From: Actinoalloteichus caeruleus DSM 43889
GTDB taxonomy: Bacteria; Actinomycetota; Actinomycetes; Mycobacteriales; Pseudonocardiaceae
Direction: 5' to 3'
Assembly (NCBI RefSeq): GCF_000429185.2
Contig: NZ_AUBJ02000001.1
Coordinates: forward strand, 4,836,001 to 4,900,000
Length of the DNA: 64,000 bases
Shown here: piece after piece, positions 25,860 to 35,678 of the stretch
Layout: every line of letters starts with the position of its first letter
Numbering within the stretch: the first letter of the stretch is position 1
Notes under the pieces: generated by a model
What the model was told of the DNA's origin: nothing
Seen by the model: only the letters and a program-made list of their open reading frames with translations
Database searches by the model: none
Translations under genes and position numbers: made by a program

Positions 25860-27269
25860 TCAGCCCGTTGCCGGGGAGCGCCCCTCACCGGCTGGTACCG
25901 GGGGTTGCCCGCTGGACGACCCCCCGTCGTGGGCACCGGCCGGCGCGGTCTCCTCGGCCAGCGGCGGTGCGGTGGGGTCGAGCAGTGAGCTGTCCCGGGA
26001 GAGCAGGGTCTCCCGGTCGAGAAGCCCCTCGCTCCGGGCGACGAGGACCGGGACGACGATCTGACCGGCGACGTTGGTCGCGGTCCTGATCATGTCCAGG
26101 ATCGGGTCGATGGCGAACACCAGGGCGACCCCCTCCAACGGCAGGCCGACGGTGCTCAGGGTCAGGGTGAGCATCGTGAACCACCCCGTCACGCCGGCCG
26201 TCGCCGACGAGCCGACCACCGCGACGAGGACGATGAGCAGGTAGTCCGTGGGGGTGAGCGTCACACCGTAGAACTGGGCGATGAAGATGGTCGCGATGGC
26301 CGGGTAGATGGCGGCGCACCCGTCCATCTTGGTGGTCACGCCCAGGGGCACCGCGAAGCTCGCGTACCGCGAGTCCACGCCGAGGTTGACCGCGGTCCGG
26401 GTGCTCAGCGGGAGCGTCGCCCCGGAGGAACGGGAGACGAACGCGAACTGGAGGACAGGCCAGGCCTTCCGGAAGAACAACAGCGGGCTGACCCCGGCGA
26501 CCACTCGGAGCAGCAGCGGATAGACGGCGAGCAGCACGACGAAGCACGCGACGTAGACGGAGACGCCGAGGCGAAGCAGGGGGGCCAGGGTCTCCCCGAC
26601 GCCGTAGGTGGCGACGGCGCGGCCGATGAGCCCGAGGACGCCGAGCGGCGCGAGCAGCACCAGCCACCACAGCACCTTCTGCACGATCTCCAACGCGGAC
26701 CGGTTGAAGGCGATGAAGGGAGCGGCCTTGTCCTTCAGCGCGTAGGCGGCGATGCCGGTGACCACGGAGATCACGACCACCTGGAGCACCGCTCCGTCGG
26801 CGAACGCGGCGAAGAGGTTGTTCGGGACCAGGCCCGTCAGGAAGTCCAGCCAGGAACCGGGCTGCCGCTCGGCCAGCGACTCCACCGTCTCGGGATCGGG
26901 CTGGATCGCGACGCCCTCCCCCGGGCGGCTGAGCAGGCCGGTCGCCAGTCCGATGAGCACCGCGATGAGCGAGGTGGCGGCGAACCACAGCAGGGTCTTC
27001 CCGCCGAGGCGGGCGACCGCTCCCGGGCCCCGCCCGAGGTCGCGGAGGTTCGCGATGCTCACGACGATCGCCGTGAAGATCAGCGGGACCACGGTCACCT
27101 GCAACGCGCTCACGTAGGAGGAACCGAGGGTGGCCAGGGTGGTGGTCAGCCAGTCCCACTCGAGGGACCTGGCGGCCAGGCCGAGCAACAGGCCGAGCAA
27201 CAGGGCGGCGAGCACCTGGATGGCGAGGCTGGGACGGAGGGATCTGCGGCGGACGGTCGCCTCGGACAT
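25860..27269 (-). CDS. Dicarboxylate/amino acid:cation symporter (DAACS, SLC1 fold)
   Basis: A 469-residue membrane transporter of the GltP/DctA family using Na+ or H+ gradients to import acidic amino acids or C4-dicarboxylates. About eight helices and two re-entrant hairpins are visible. The serine-rich hairpin-1 tip is VSRSSGATLPLSTRTAV. The helix-7 unwound motif is TKMDGCAAIYP, where the family has NMDGT, so the Asn and Thr are changed. The binding-site helix 8 is IDPILDMIRTATNVAG. The last 50 residues are a polar cytoplasmic tail. AGGAG precedes ATG 27269. Substrate specificity is unclear because of the altered NMDGT box. Confidence 0.9.
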   Translation of the reverse strand: MSEATVRRRSLRPSLAIQVLAALLLGLLLGLAARSLEWDWLTTTLATLGSSYVSALQVTVVPLIFTAIVVSIANLRDLGRGPGAVARLGGKTLLWFAATSLIAVLIGLATGLLSRPGEGVAIQPDPETVESLAERQPGSWLDFLTGLVPNNLFAAFADGAVLQVVVISVVTGIAAYALKDKAAPFIAFNRSALEIVQKVLWWLVLLAPLGVLGLIGRAVATYGVGETLAPLLRLGVSVYVACFVVLLAVYPLLLRVVAGVSPLLFFRKAWPVLQFAFVSRSSGATLPLSTRTAVNLGVDSRYASFAVPLGVTTKMDGCAAIYPAIATIFIAQFYGVTLTPTDYLLIVLVAVVGSSATAGVTGWFTMLTLTLSTVGLPLEGVALVFAIDPILDMIRTATNVAGQIVVPVLVARSEGLLDRETLLSRDSSLLDPTAPPLAEETAPAGAHDGGSSSGQPPVPAGEGRSPATG

Positions 27270-27872
27270 GGGAGGACTCCTGGACGAGTGCGGGCGGTCG
27301 GGTGCTGAGTCGGATCAGCGACCCGGACAGGTGGCACTCGCCAACCGGCAGTAGTCGACGTGGCGACGGCGGGTCAGCAGGGGAGTCCTGTATCGGCTTC
27401 GCATAGCGGGGGCTGTAACCCGATCGTGTGAAGATCTCTTCCCGTTCCGCGCCGATTGTGGTTGCGGTCACCGCCGTCCGACACCGCCGCTCGGACCAGC
27501 GGGGCATGAGTTCTCCATCACCCGGTCGTGGCCGCGCGGGCGTTCACGCCGTCCGCCCCCACCTCGCCCGGGCGTGACGGCCAGGGCCGCGAACGACATC
27601 CAGGGGGGCCGGATCGGGCCTCGACCCCATCGGACAGCGGTCGGGCACGTGGCGGAGCCGCCCTCGATCCGGGCACGCGGCGGAGCGCGGGCACCCGGTG
27701 CTCACGGCTGGCGGGGGAGGGGTGGATCCGGTCGGAGGCGGGGACGGGGCCGGCAGGCCGGCGACCAGGCACCACGGCCGGTGGTGACAGCCCCCGCCGT
27801 CAGCCTCCGAGACGGGCGTCGGGGGCGGGGCCGGCCGTCGGGCGGCCCGCGAACCGGTGCCGACGACCGTCG
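27270..27872. other. Gene-free interval upstream of the symporter
   Basis: About 600 bases. Bases 27270-27520 form the symporter leader and promoter region with lower GC than the neighbours. 27520-27872 is GC-rich, and the readings through it are Arg/Pro/Gly-rich without family motifs. Imperfect GC-rich dyad symmetry near 27790-27835 could stop the converging acyltransferase-side transcript or none at all. No RNA gene recognised. Confidence 0.5.
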
Positions 27873-29108
27873 TCACCGGGCGCCGGCGGAGCCGGTCACC
27901 GCCTCGGAGACGCGGGTGCTCGCCGACCACAACATCCACTCCAGCGGCCCCCGGCGGAACACCAGCGACCACCCGACCGCCACCACGGCCGTGATCAACA
28001 CGAACAACCCCAGCGCCGGCCACCGGTCGCCCTCGTCGAGGGGATGCGCGGCGGCCAGCGCGACCAGGTGGGCACCGTAGACGGTCAGCGGCATCGACCC
28101 GATCGCCCGGAGGGGGGTGAGTGCCGCCGCGACCACCCCCCACCGGCAGAGCAGGAGACACCCGCCCAGCACCAGCAGACCGACTCCGGTCGCCCCCACG
28201 ACCTCGAAGGGAGTTCCCGAATGCGGGGAGGAGACCAGCAGCCACGCGGGGTCGGCGCTGGGCACGGTGCCGAGCATGCCCCACTGGACGAGCTGGTCGA
28301 GACGGGAGGCGAACTCCTCGGTCGGCGGCGTGCCCAACCCGTACTGGTCGAGGAGGAGTCCACGCAGCCGGTCCGCGTTCCCCGAGGCCGATATCCAGAC
28401 CGACAGCCCGTACCCGGCCACCGCCAGGCCCGCCCCGACCAGCGACAGCGTCCTGGCGACCCGGGTGGAGGAGAGGTCCAGCCGCCCCACCGCGACGCCG
28501 GCGAGCACGAACGGCATCCACGTCAGCGCCGGGTAGGACCCGGTGACCAGCAGCGCGGGCAGCCCGTCGGGATTCGACCACTCCAGTGACTCGAACACGT
28601 GGTACTCGTACGGCTGGTCGCTGGGCGCCCACCGGGACCGCAGCCAGAAGGACACCAACGGTCCGAGCACGGCCCAGGCGGCCGCGACCGCCCAGAGCGC
28701 GGCCGGTCGGAGCCAGAGCAGCGGCAGGGCCAGCGCGAAGTACACGGCGTAGTAGCAGAGGATCACCAGCACCGGGGTGCCCAGCGCGCCCAGCACCAGG
28801 CCGATCAGGAACAGCAGCAGGGCTCGGACGGCGAGCCTGACGACGACGGCACCGCGGTCCCCTCCCGCCGCGGGGGTGCGGCCGCCGCTGAGCAGGGCGA
28901 GCGAGACGCCCGCGAGCAGGGCGAACAGCGCCGCGGACCGGCCGTGGAACACCTCGAGCACCACGGCGCCCTCCGCGCCGTCCCTGGGGTGCGGGCCGAT
29001 GTGCGCGGCGAACATCCCCAACACCGCGAGGGCGCGCGCCACGTCGAGACCGAGAACCCGCGACGTGGGGCCGCTGGCCCTCGCCCGGCGTTCGCCGGTC
29101 AGCTCCAC
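27873..29108 (-). CDS. Polytopic membrane protein, DUF418 / heparan N-acetyltransferase-like
   Basis: A 411-residue integral membrane protein with about ten hydrophobic helices. Its opening, RVLGLDVARALAVLGMFAAH with a following FHGRSAALFALLAG, is characteristic of the DUF1624/heparan-alpha-glucosaminide N-acetyltransferase-like group, and the carboxyl half resembles DUF418 (PLTVYGAHLV, MLWSAS near the end). Members are thought to transfer acyl groups across the membrane onto envelope glycans, but this is unproven here. GTG 29108 overlaps the last 10 bases of maf. The longer reading upstream is Arg/Gly-rich and runs through maf in another frame. Confidence 0.75.
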   Translation of the reverse strand: MELTGERRARASGPTSRVLGLDVARALAVLGMFAAHIGPHPRDGAEGAVVLEVFHGRSAALFALLAGVSLALLSGGRTPAAGGDRGAVVVRLAVRALLLFLIGLVLGALGTPVLVILCYYAVYFALALPLLWLRPAALWAVAAAWAVLGPLVSFWLRSRWAPSDQPYEYHVFESLEWSNPDGLPALLVTGSYPALTWMPFVLAGVAVGRLDLSSTRVARTLSLVGAGLAVAGYGLSVWISASGNADRLRGLLLDQYGLGTPPTEEFASRLDQLVQWGMLGTVPSADPAWLLVSSPHSGTPFEVVGATGVGLLVLGGCLLLCRWGVVAAALTPLRAIGSMPLTVYGAHLVALAAAHPLDEGDRWPALGLFVLITAVVAVGWSLVFRRGPLEWMLWSASTRVSEAVTGSAGAR

Positions 29109-29728
29109 AGCGCCACCACGTCGACCCCGGCGGCGGCGAGGAGTTTCCTGGTCAGGGGCAGGCTGATCCCGACGACGTTCGACGGGTCCCCCTCCACACC
29201 CTCCACGAACCACCCGCCGCGACCGTCGAGGGTGAAGGCCCCGGCGACCTGGAGCGGTTCGCCCGTGGCCAGGTAGGCCTCCAACTCGGCCTCGGTCGGC
29301 TCACCGAACCGGACCGTGGTCCCCGCGATGCCCTCCAGCGACTGGACCCGCCGACCGTGTTCGACGCGCACCACCGCGTGGCCCGTCAACAGCTCGGCGC
29401 TGCTCCCGGACAGGGACTTCCACCGTTCCCTCGCGCGCTCGACCGAACCGGGCTTGCCCACGGCCGTCACGCCGTCCGGACCCGTCACCGCCAGCATCGA
29501 GTCACAGGCGACGACGACGGAATCCGGGTGCTCCGAGGCGATCTCGGAGGCGACCGCGTCCGCCTTCGCCCTGGCCAGCTCCACGACGACCCGAGCCGGG
29601 TCCGGCCGGGACATCCCCGCGATGAGCGCGTCCTCGTCGACGCCGGAGACCCGGACCACCGGATCGACCCCGGCGGCCCGCAGCACACTGCGTCGGGCGG
29701 GCGAGGCCGAGGCGAGAATCAGCTGCAC
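29099..29728 (-). CDS. maf: Maf-family nucleoside triphosphate pyrophosphatase
   Basis: A 209-residue house-cleaning enzyme that hydrolyses non-canonical or pyrimidine nucleoside triphosphates to monophosphates. The nucleotide-binding start LILASASPARRSVLRAAG is diagnostic. The catalytic Asp lies in VVACDSMLAV. Further motifs are TGHAVVRV and GDPSNVVGISLPL near the end. Length is normal. GTG 29728 follows a TACGCT -10 element by 6 bases, predicting a leaderless message. The location next to the acyl-CoA carboxylase subunits is conserved in mycobacteria (Rv3282). Confidence 0.94.
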   Translation of the reverse strand: MQLILASASPARRSVLRAAGVDPVVRVSGVDEDALIAGMSRPDPARVVVELARAKADAVASEIASEHPDSVVVACDSMLAVTGPDGVTAVGKPGSVERARERWKSLSGSSAELLTGHAVVRVEHGRRVQSLEGIAGTTVRFGEPTEAELEAYLATGEPLQVAGAFTLDGRGGWFVEGVEGDPSNVVGISLPLTRKLLAAAGVDVVALWS

Positions 29729-29734
29729 GGGTCG

Positions 29735-29740
29735 AGCGTA
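29735..29740 (-). promoter_or_regulatory. -10 element TACGCT, leaderless promoter of maf
   Basis: TACGCT with 6 bases to GTG 29728. Confidence 0.6.
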
Positions 29741-29870
29741 GAGGGGTGCCGCGACCCGCCAGGGCCAGGGGCGGCACCAACTCCGGGGGCGGGAACGGCG
29801 CCGGATCGCGATGCCCGGCCACCGTTCCCCGCGCTCGACGGCCTCCGGTCGGCTCGCGCCCAGCGGCCCG

Positions 29871-30107
29871 TCACCCCCGGGGGAGCGTGGAACGCCGCCA
29901 CGCCCCGGGCCCGGGGCTCAGGGGTTGGCGGAAGGAGGCGGAGCGCTCCGCCCAGGGCGACCGCTCCCGCCGGCCGCCCTCGGCCGGACCGGCCGAGGCC
30001 AGTGAGGCCACCACGCTGGTCAGCGCCGCCAGCTCGACGTCGTCCGGGCTGCCCCTGACGATCCGCAGCAGCGGACGCGCCGGCTGGCCCTCGTCGTTCG
30101 TGCTCAT
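29871..30107 (-). CDS. accE: Acyl-CoA carboxylase epsilon subunit
   Basis: A 78-residue accessory subunit that stabilises the alpha-beta carboxylase complex in actinomycetes. It has the family core PLLRIVRGSPDDVELAALTS, an Ala-rich helix (VVASLASAGPAE) and the closing SPWAERSASFRQPL with a Trp-containing terminus (GAWRRSTLP). It is encoded 34 bases after the beta subunit on the same strand, with GGAGGTG before the ATG. This is the standard accD-accE order. Confidence 0.88.
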   Translation of the reverse strand: MSTNDEGQPARPLLRIVRGSPDDVELAALTSVVASLASAGPAEGGRRERSPWAERSASFRQPLSPGPGAWRRSTLPRG

Positions 30108-30141
30108 GCGTTCACCTCCGTTGACCGTCGGCCCGCCAGGG

Positions 30142-31782
30142 TCAGAGCGGGATGTTCCCGTGCTTCTTGGGGGGCAGCGCCTCCCGCTTGTCCCGCAGCA
30201 TCCGCAGGGACCGGGCGATGTACCCCCGGGTGTGGGACGGTGGGATCACCGAGTCCACGTAGCCCCGTTCCGCGGCCACGTAGGGATTGCACAGGGTGTC
30301 CTCGTACTCCTGCTGGAGACGGGCTCGCACCTCGGCGATGTCCTCCCCCCGGTTCGCCGCCTCGACCAGGGTCCGGCGGTGCAGGATGTTGACCGCGCCC
30401 TGCGCCCCCATCACCGCGATCTGGGCGGTGGGCCACGCCAGGTTCATGTCCGCGCCCAGGTGCTTGGAGCCCATGACGTCGTAGGCGCCCCCGTACGCCT
30501 TGCGGGTGATCACGGTGATCTTGGGGACCGTGGCCTCCGCGTAGGCGTAGAGCAGCTTCGCCCCGCGTCGGATGATGCCGTTCCACTCCTGGTCCGTGCC
30601 TGGCAGGAAGCCGGGGACGTCGACGAAGGTCAGCACCGGGATGTTGAAGGCGTCGCAGGTCCGCACGAAACGGGCGGCCTTCTCGCTGGCGGCGATGTCC
30701 AGCGTGCCGGCGAACTGGGTGGGCTGGTTGGCGACCACTCCGACGCTGTGCCCCTCGACGCGGCCGAAGCCGATCACGATGTTGGGTGCGAACAGCTCCT
30801 GGACCTCGCAGAAGTCACCCATGTCGAGCACGCGGGTCACGACGTCCCGGATGTCGTAGGGCTGGTTCGGCGAGTCCGGGACGAGGGTGTCCAGCTCCAG
30901 GTCGCTCTCGGTGAGCGTGTCGGCCACCGGGCCCTCGCCGGTGTCCTCCCCCTCGAAGACCGGGGCGTCCGACAGGTTGTTCGAGGGGAGGTAGCTCAGC
31001 AGCGCCTTGACGTAGGAGATCGCGTCGTCCTCGTCCTCAGCCAGGTAGTGGGCGTTGCCCGACCGCGAGTTGTGCGTCTCCGCGCCGCCCAGTTCCTCGA
31101 ACCCGACGTCCTCACCGGTCACGGTCCGGATGACGTCCGGGCCGGTCACGAACATGTGCGAGGTCTTGTCGACCATCACGGTGAAGTCGGTGATGGCGGG
31201 GGAGTACACCGCACCGCCCGCGCAGGGCCCCATGATCAGCGAGATCTGGGGGATGACGCCCGAGGCGTGGGTGTTGCGCCGGAAGATCTCGCCGTAGAGC
31301 CCCAGGGAGACCACGCCCTCCTGGATCCGCGCGCCCCCCGAATCGTTGATCCCGACGATCGGGCAGCCGGTCTTCATGGCGAGGTCCATGATCTTGACGA
31401 TCTTCTCGCCGAGCACCTCGCCCAGCGAACCGCCGAAAATCGTGAAGTCCTGGGAGTAGACGCACACCTTTCGGCCGTCGACGGTGCCGAATCCGGTGAC
31501 GACACCGTCGCCGAGTGGGCGGTTCCGCTCCATGCCGAAATTGGTGGACCGGTGACGAGCGTGCTCGTCGATCTCCACGAAGGACCCCGGGTCGAGCAAC
31601 ATGTCGATCCGCTCACGGGCGGTCTTCTTGCCCTTCGCGTGTTGCTTCTCCACCGCTCGGGCCGAGCCGGCGTGCACCGCCTCGTGGCTCCGGCGGTAGA
31701 GGTCGGCGAGCTTGCCCGCCGTGGTGTGGATGTCCGGCTCGGCATCCGGCACTTCCCCGATCGGCTCCGTCGCGCTGCTCAT
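30142..31782 (-). CDS. accD: Acyl-CoA (propionyl-CoA) carboxylase beta subunit
   Basis: A 546-residue carboxyltransferase moving the carboxyl group from biotin to acetyl- or propionyl-CoA to feed fatty-acid and methyl-branched lipid synthesis. Crotonase-like oxyanion-hole motifs are visible as GGARIQEGV with [12 protein letters not shown] in the first half and [10 protein letters not shown] with [13 protein letters not shown] in the second, as in PccB/AccD5. Length is full for the family. A TAGGCT element lies 8 bases before ATG 31782, and no ribosome site is present (CTCCTC precedes the ATG), so a leaderless message is likely. It is followed by accE. Confidence 0.96.
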   Translation of the reverse strand: MSSATEPIGEVPDAEPDIHTTAGKLADLYRRSHEAVHAGSARAVEKQHAKGKKTARERIDMLLDPGSFVEIDEHARHRSTNFGMERNRPLGDGVVTGFGTVDGRKVCVYSQDFTIFGGSLGEVLGEKIVKIMDLAMKTGCPIVGINDSGGARIQEGVVSLGLYGEIFRRNTHASGVIPQISLIMGPCAGGAVYSPAITDFTVMVDKTSHMFVTGPDVIRTVTGEDVGFEELGGAETHNSRSGNAHYLAEDEDDAISYVKALLSYLPSNNLSDAPVFEGEDTGEGPVADTLTESDLELDTLVPDSPNQPYDIRDVVTRVLDMGDFCEVQELFAPNIVIGFGRVEGHSVGVVANQPTQFAGTLDIAASEKAARFVRTCDAFNIPVLTFVDVPGFLPGTDQEWNGIIRRGAKLLYAYAEATVPKITVITRKAYGGAYDVMGSKHLGADMNLAWPTAQIAVMGAQGAVNILHRRTLVEAANRGEDIAEVRARLQQEYEDTLCNPYVAAERGYVDSVIPPSHTRGYIARSLRMLRDKREALPPKKHGNIPL

Positions 31783-31790
31783 GAGGAGGC

Positions 31791-31796
31791 AGCCTA
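31791..31796 (-). promoter_or_regulatory. -10 element TAGGCT, leaderless promoter of accD
   Basis: TAGGCT with 8 bases to ATG 31782. Confidence 0.65.
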
Positions 31797-32481
31797 GCGT
31801 TGTCGGAGCCACTTCTCCGCACCCTTGCCCGGACTCCTCCTGCCAGGACCGCACCCCATACCACCTGCCGCGATGCGGTAGTTCTGTGGAACTGGACCAA
31901 GAACGGACCGCTCGCTTTGTCGTCCACGCACGGGTCGGTGCTGAGCGGTTCGCGCGGGGGCCGCGGGGCCTGCCCGTACCACCCACCGGGGTGCGGCGCT
32001 CGTCGGGCCGACGCGGGGCCCGGGCTGTGCCGCTGGGAGGGCCGGCGCCGCGCCCCGCGGCGGCCGGCGGGTCGCGCGGCCGCGGCCTCGGGGCCTGGCG
32101 GCGTGGCCGGGCCGACGGCACGCGGCACCGCGGTAGCGGATTCAGGACCCGCGTTTCACTCGGAAGTGGGGGAAAGGGGAAGTTGGCGCCTCCGGTTGTC
32201 GCGAAAGGCGAATGGTGTCGCACGAGCGGAAATCGGCCGGCGGACCACCACCCCCCGGGGGACGACGACACCGGGACGGTGCTTTTCGATTCCGGGTCCG
32301 GTGCCGTTCCGGGCGGAACCAGGAAAAGGCGGGAGCGGGAACGGGACCGGCGGCGTCGGGTGGCGGCCCGCCCCGACCCCAGCGTGACGAGGCGGGCCCG
32401 GCGCGCCGAGCCGCGCCAGGGCCTCGGACGCGGGGCGCCCGTCCCGGGGGCCGGCCCGACCGGTGGGCGGCCGGTCGTTCG

Positions 32482-32487
32482 TAGGCT
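32482..32487 (+). promoter_or_regulatory. -10 element TAGGCT, leaderless promoter of birA
   Basis: TAGGCT with 6 bases to GTG 32494. Confidence 0.65.
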
Positions 32488-32493
32488 GGTGCG

Positions 32494-33408
32494 GTGCGCG
32501 CTCGACTCGACAGACCCCCGCTCGACGCGGTCCGCCTCCACCACGAGCTGGTGTTGGACGGCGGCCCGTTCACCTCCGTCGACGTGGTCGGGGTGACGGG
32601 GTCGACCAACGCCGACCTCGTGGACGCCGCCCGGCGGGGCGCTCCTGACCGGAGTGCGCTGCTGGCCGAGGAACAGCGGTCCGGGCGCGGCCGGCTCCGG
32701 CGGGACTGGGAGTCCCCGCCCCGGGCGGGTCTCACCCTCAGCGTGCTGTTCCGGCCGGCGGACGTGCCGGGAACGGCGTGGGGCTGGTTGCCGCTGCTCA
32801 CCGGCCTCGCCCTCGTGCGGACGGTGCGTGAGCGGTGCGGGGTCCGGGCGGCCCTCAAGTGGCCGAACGACCTGCTCGTCGGGGCGGAGGGCGCCAAGTG
32901 CGCCGGCATCCTCGCCGAGGTGGCGGTGCCTCCGGCCGGCCCGGGGGGAGCGAGGGCCGCATCGGAGGGGCAGCGGCCCGCCGTGGTGGTCGGTGTCGGG
33001 CTCAACGTCACCCAGGAGGCCGAGGAGCTGCCCAGCCGTCCAGGCGCGGTCCCGGCGACGTCGTTGGTGCTCCAGGGGGCCACCGAGACCGATCGCACCA
33101 CCCTCGCCTCGGTGTTCCTCCACGAGCTGGCCTCGGCGGAACGGCGGTGGCGGGATCACGCGGGAGACGTCCGCCGGTCCGGTCAGCTCGCCGCCTACCG
33201 CGAACGGTGCGCGACCCTCGGCACCCGGGTGCGGCTCGACCTGCCCGGAGGCGGGCACCTGACGGGAGTCGCCGAGGACGTCGACGACCTGGGCCAGCTG
33301 GTGCTGCGCACCGACGACGGCGCGCGCGCCCACTACCCGGCCGGGGACGTCCACCACCTGCGGGCCGAGCCGGGGCCGGGCGGTGCCCCCACCGGGGGTG
33401 GGACGTGA
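32494..33408 (+). CDS. birA: Biotin--[acetyl-CoA-carboxylase] ligase (monofunctional)
   Basis: A 304-residue biotin protein ligase that makes biotinyl-AMP and attaches biotin to the BCCP lysine encoded at 23.7-25.6 kb. The catalytic domain is recognisable by [10 protein letters not shown], the biotinyl-AMP loop [24 protein letters not shown] with KCAGILAEV, and [11 protein letters not shown] small SH3-like carboxyl domain follows. The DNA-binding helix-turn-helix of bifunctional BirA is absent, so it is an enzyme only. GTG 32494 is supported by the leaderless promoter 6 bases upstream. The gene sits divergently from the carboxylase beta gene, as in mycobacteria. Confidence 0.95.
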   Translation: MRARLDRPPLDAVRLHHELVLDGGPFTSVDVVGVTGSTNADLVDAARRGAPDRSALLAEEQRSGRGRLRRDWESPPRAGLTLSVLFRPADVPGTAWGWLPLLTGLALVRTVRERCGVRAALKWPNDLLVGAEGAKCAGILAEVAVPPAGPGGARAASEGQRPAVVVGVGLNVTQEAEELPSRPGAVPATSLVLQGATETDRTTLASVFLHELASAERRWRDHAGDVRRSGQLAAYRERCATLGTRVRLDLPGGGHLTGVAEDVDDLGQLVLRTDDGARAHYPAGDVHHLRAEPGPGGAPTGGGT

Positions 33409-33498
33409 CGGAATCGGGTCGGTTGCCGTCCCGCGCGGGCTGGCGCGCCGGTACGGTGATCAGGTCGGCAGCGGTACGGGCAGAGCGGGGAGGGATCC

Positions 33499-34029
33499 GT
33501 GGGATACCCGGAGAACATGCTCACCGACGACGAACGGGTGGTCATCCACAAGCATCCGCACTGGAAGACGCTCGTCTGGCCCACCATCGCCTTCCTGGTC
33601 ATCGTGGGGGGTGGCTCCTACCTCGCCGCGCTGGCCCAGGACCTCTCCTGGAACCAGATCGCCTGGATCTCGCTCGCGGTGCTGGGGGGCGTCCTCATCC
33701 TCTGGTTGTTCGTCACCCCCCTCGTGCGGTGGCGCAGCACCCACTTCGTCGTCACCTCGGAACGGGTCATGGTGCGGGAGGGGGTCCTGCACCGCACCGG
33801 CATCGACATCCCGCTGTCCCGAATCAACAGCGTCCGCTTCCAGCACAGCCTGATCGACCGGGTCCTCGGGTGCGGCACGCTCATCATCGAGTCCGCGTCC
33901 GAGGAGCCCCTGGAGTTCGACGACATCCCGAGTGTCGAGCGGGTGCACGGCCTGCTCTACCACCAGATCAACGACGATGACGACGGCGACTACTACTACC
34001 GGTCCCGTCCGCAACGCGACCCGGACTAG
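33499..34029 (+). CDS. PH-domain (bPH2/YdbS-like) membrane protein
   Basis: A 176-residue protein with two membrane helices (TLVWPTIAFLVIVGGGSYLAA and IAWISLAVLGGVLILWLFV) followed by a bacterial PH-like domain: STHFVVTSERVMVREGVLHR, then IPLSRINSVRFQHSLIDRVLGCGT. It ends in an acidic and tyrosine-rich tail. The function is unknown. Its position right after birA is conserved in mycobacteria (Rv3278c). GTG 33499 follows GGGGAGGGA, and TACGGT about 45 bases upstream is a -10 candidate. Confidence 0.88.
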   Translation: MGYPENMLTDDERVVIHKHPHWKTLVWPTIAFLVIVGGGSYLAALAQDLSWNQIAWISLAVLGGVLILWLFVTPLVRWRSTHFVVTSERVMVREGVLHRTGIDIPLSRINSVRFQHSLIDRVLGCGTLIIESASEEPLEFDDIPSVERVHGLLYHQINDDDDGDYYYRSRPQRDPD

Positions 34030-34072
34030 CGGCCCTGGAGCAGGCGCCGCCGACACGGTGAGGAGCCCAGCG

Positions 34073-35023
34073 TTGAGCACCCGCACCCCCGGCCTGCCCC
34101 AGACCGTTCCGGCACCCGAGGAGGAGGGCCTGCCCCCTCGGGTCACCATCTGGGAGGTGGGGCCCAGGGACGGCCTCCAGAACGAGTCCCGCCCGGTGGA
34201 CCTCGCCGTCAAGCTCGAGTTCCTCGAGAGGCTGGCGGCGGCCGGCCTGCCCGTCGTGGAGGCCACCAGCCTGGTCCACCCGAAGTGGGTTCCCCAGCTC
34301 GCCGACGCCGAGGAGCTGCTGGCCCGCCTTCCCCGCCGACCCGGTGTCCGGTACCCCGTGCTGGTGCCCAACGAACGCGGGCTGGACCGCGCCCTGCGGG
34401 CCGGGGTCGAGGACATCGCCGTCTTCGCCAGCGCGACCGAGACCTTCGCGCGGCGGAACCTGAACCGGTCCTTCGACGAGCAGTTCGCCATGCTCGAACC
34501 GGTGGTGGCGCGGGCGGTCGCCGAGGGGGTCCGGGTGCGCGGCTACCTGTCGATGTGCTTCGGCGACCCGTGGGAAGGGGCGGTCCCGCCGGAACGAGTC
34601 GTGGCCTCGGGCGCGCGCCTGGCGGAGATGGGAGTGGACCAGCTCTCCCTCGGGGACACCATCGGGGTCGCGACGCCCGGCCACGTGCTCGCCGTGCTAG
34701 CCGCCTTCGAGCGCGCCGGAACTCCGGCGGTGACGCTCGCCGTCCACTTCCACGACACCTACGGCCAGGCCCTGTCGAACACCCTGACGGCGCTGCGCGC
34801 CGGCGTCCGGACGGTGGACTCCTCGGCGGGTGGGCTCGGGGGCTGTCCCTTCGCGGGGTCGGCCACCGGGAACCTCGCCACCGAGGACCTGGTGTGGATG
34901 CTCGACGGGCTCGGGGTGCGCCACGGCGTCGACCTGCCCGCGCTGGTCGAGACCAGCAGGTGGATGGCGGAGCGGCTCGGCCGCCCCAGCGTCTCCCGGG
35001 TGGTCGCGGCGCTGGCGCCCTGA
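34073..35023 (+). CDS. Hydroxymethylglutaryl-CoA lyase-like enzyme
   Basis: A 316-residue DRE-TIM (HMGL-like) metalloenzyme. The metal and substrate motif IWEVGPRDGLQNES lies near the start. VEATSLVHPKWVPQLAD, the SLGDTIG strand, the metal ligands of AVHFHDTYGQA, and the catalytic Cys loop GGLGGCPFAGSATGN follow, as in MvaB HMG-CoA lyase. The likely reaction is cleavage of 3-hydroxy-3-methylglutaryl-CoA to acetyl-CoA and acetoacetate (leucine breakdown). Related lyases cannot be excluded. The start is uncertain: TTG 34073 has GAGGAG at good spacing, and GTG 34058 is an in-frame alternative. Confidence 0.88.
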   Translation: MSTRTPGLPQTVPAPEEEGLPPRVTIWEVGPRDGLQNESRPVDLAVKLEFLERLAAAGLPVVEATSLVHPKWVPQLADAEELLARLPRRPGVRYPVLVPNERGLDRALRAGVEDIAVFASATETFARRNLNRSFDEQFAMLEPVVARAVAEGVRVRGYLSMCFGDPWEGAVPPERVVASGARLAEMGVDQLSLGDTIGVATPGHVLAVLAAFERAGTPAVTLAVHFHDTYGQALSNTLTALRAGVRTVDSSAGGLGGCPFAGSATGNLATEDLVWMLDGLGVRHGVDLPALVETSRWMAERLGRPSVSRVVAALAP

Positions 35024-35144
35024 GAGCCGGTCGGCGTTGCTGATCAACGGACCGCCGGGGTGGACGTGAAAAAGTTTCCCCATTCCGTCGGAACCGGGGG
35101 AGCCCTGCCGCCGTCAAAGCCGGAACCTGCCAGACCGGTACCCC

Positions 35145-35678
35145 GTGCCGTCGGCCACCCCGGAGGCGACCTTGGCCCACATGGACCACCAGGCCGACGT
35201 GAACGCGCTGCTGGCCGACTACCGGCGCAGCCGGGAGCAGCTGGGCACCGTGCGCCGTGATCTCGTGGCGATCCGCGAGACCGCGAGCAGCCCGGACCGG
35301 ACGGTCACGGCGACGGTCGGCTCCCAGGGCGCGTTGCGGGACCTGACGATCAGCCCGGACGCCTACCGGCGGCACCGGCCGGACGAGCTCGCGAGACTCG
35401 TGCTCACCACCGTCTCCGAAGCCTCCCAGGCCGCGAGTCGGGCCGCCGAACTCGCCCTGGCCCCCGTGCTGCCCGAACGGGTCGGCTCGGACTCGGTGCT
35501 GGCGGGGACCGGTGACCTCTCCGATCGGGACCTGCTCCCCGGCCCCGACGCGTGCGGCCGAGACCGGAACGAGGGCGCCGCCGCTTCCGGTGGCACGAGC
35601 GAGGACGACTCGTTCGACGCGGTGAGCTGGCTCCGCCCCGGCGGGTGGTCCACGTCGGGAGAGAGGAGCGGACGGTGA
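35145..35678 (+). CDS. YbaB/EbfC-family-like protein in an ESX toxin cassette
   Basis: A 177-residue protein. The first part (MDHQADVNALLADYRRSREQ, then TASSPDRTVTATVGSQGALRDLTISPDAYR) has the YbaB/EbfC pattern: a long first helix, a beta hairpin with D-x-T-VTA, and a second helix. The remaining 80 residues are an acidic, disordered-looking tail. The start is uncertain: GTG 35145 is used, and ATG 35181 or TTG 35172 are possible. It overlaps the next, WXG-like gene by 4 bases (GTGA). YbaB proteins normally bind DNA, but here the gene leads a type VII effector cassette and recurs at 62.8 kb in the same setting. An adaptor role is inference. Confidence 0.75.
   Translation: MPSATPEATLAHMDHQADVNALLADYRRSREQLGTVRRDLVAIRETASSPDRTVTATVGSQGALRDLTISPDAYRRHRPDELARLVLTTVSEASQAASRAAELALAPVLPERVGSDSVLAGTGDLSDRDLLPGPDACGRDRNEGAAASGGTSEDDSFDAVSWLRPGGWSTSGERSGR

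Larger units (their letters stand above)
31783..32493. other. Long divergent intergenic region between accD and birA
   Basis: About 710 bases with a promoter at each end (TAGGCT at 31791-31796 minus strand, 32482-32487 plus strand). The middle, especially 32150-32350, is less GC-rich than coding sequence. No reading shows codon bias or a family motif, and no structured RNA was recognised. Confidence 0.55.

Noticed and set aside
27270..27520. Possible riboswitch in the symporter leader
   Set aside because: No conserved riboswitch core recognised; only short, weak dyads.
31712..32596. Plus-strand reading filling the accD-birA gap
   Set aside because: It begins inside accD and runs into birA in wrong frames; composition is not gene-like.
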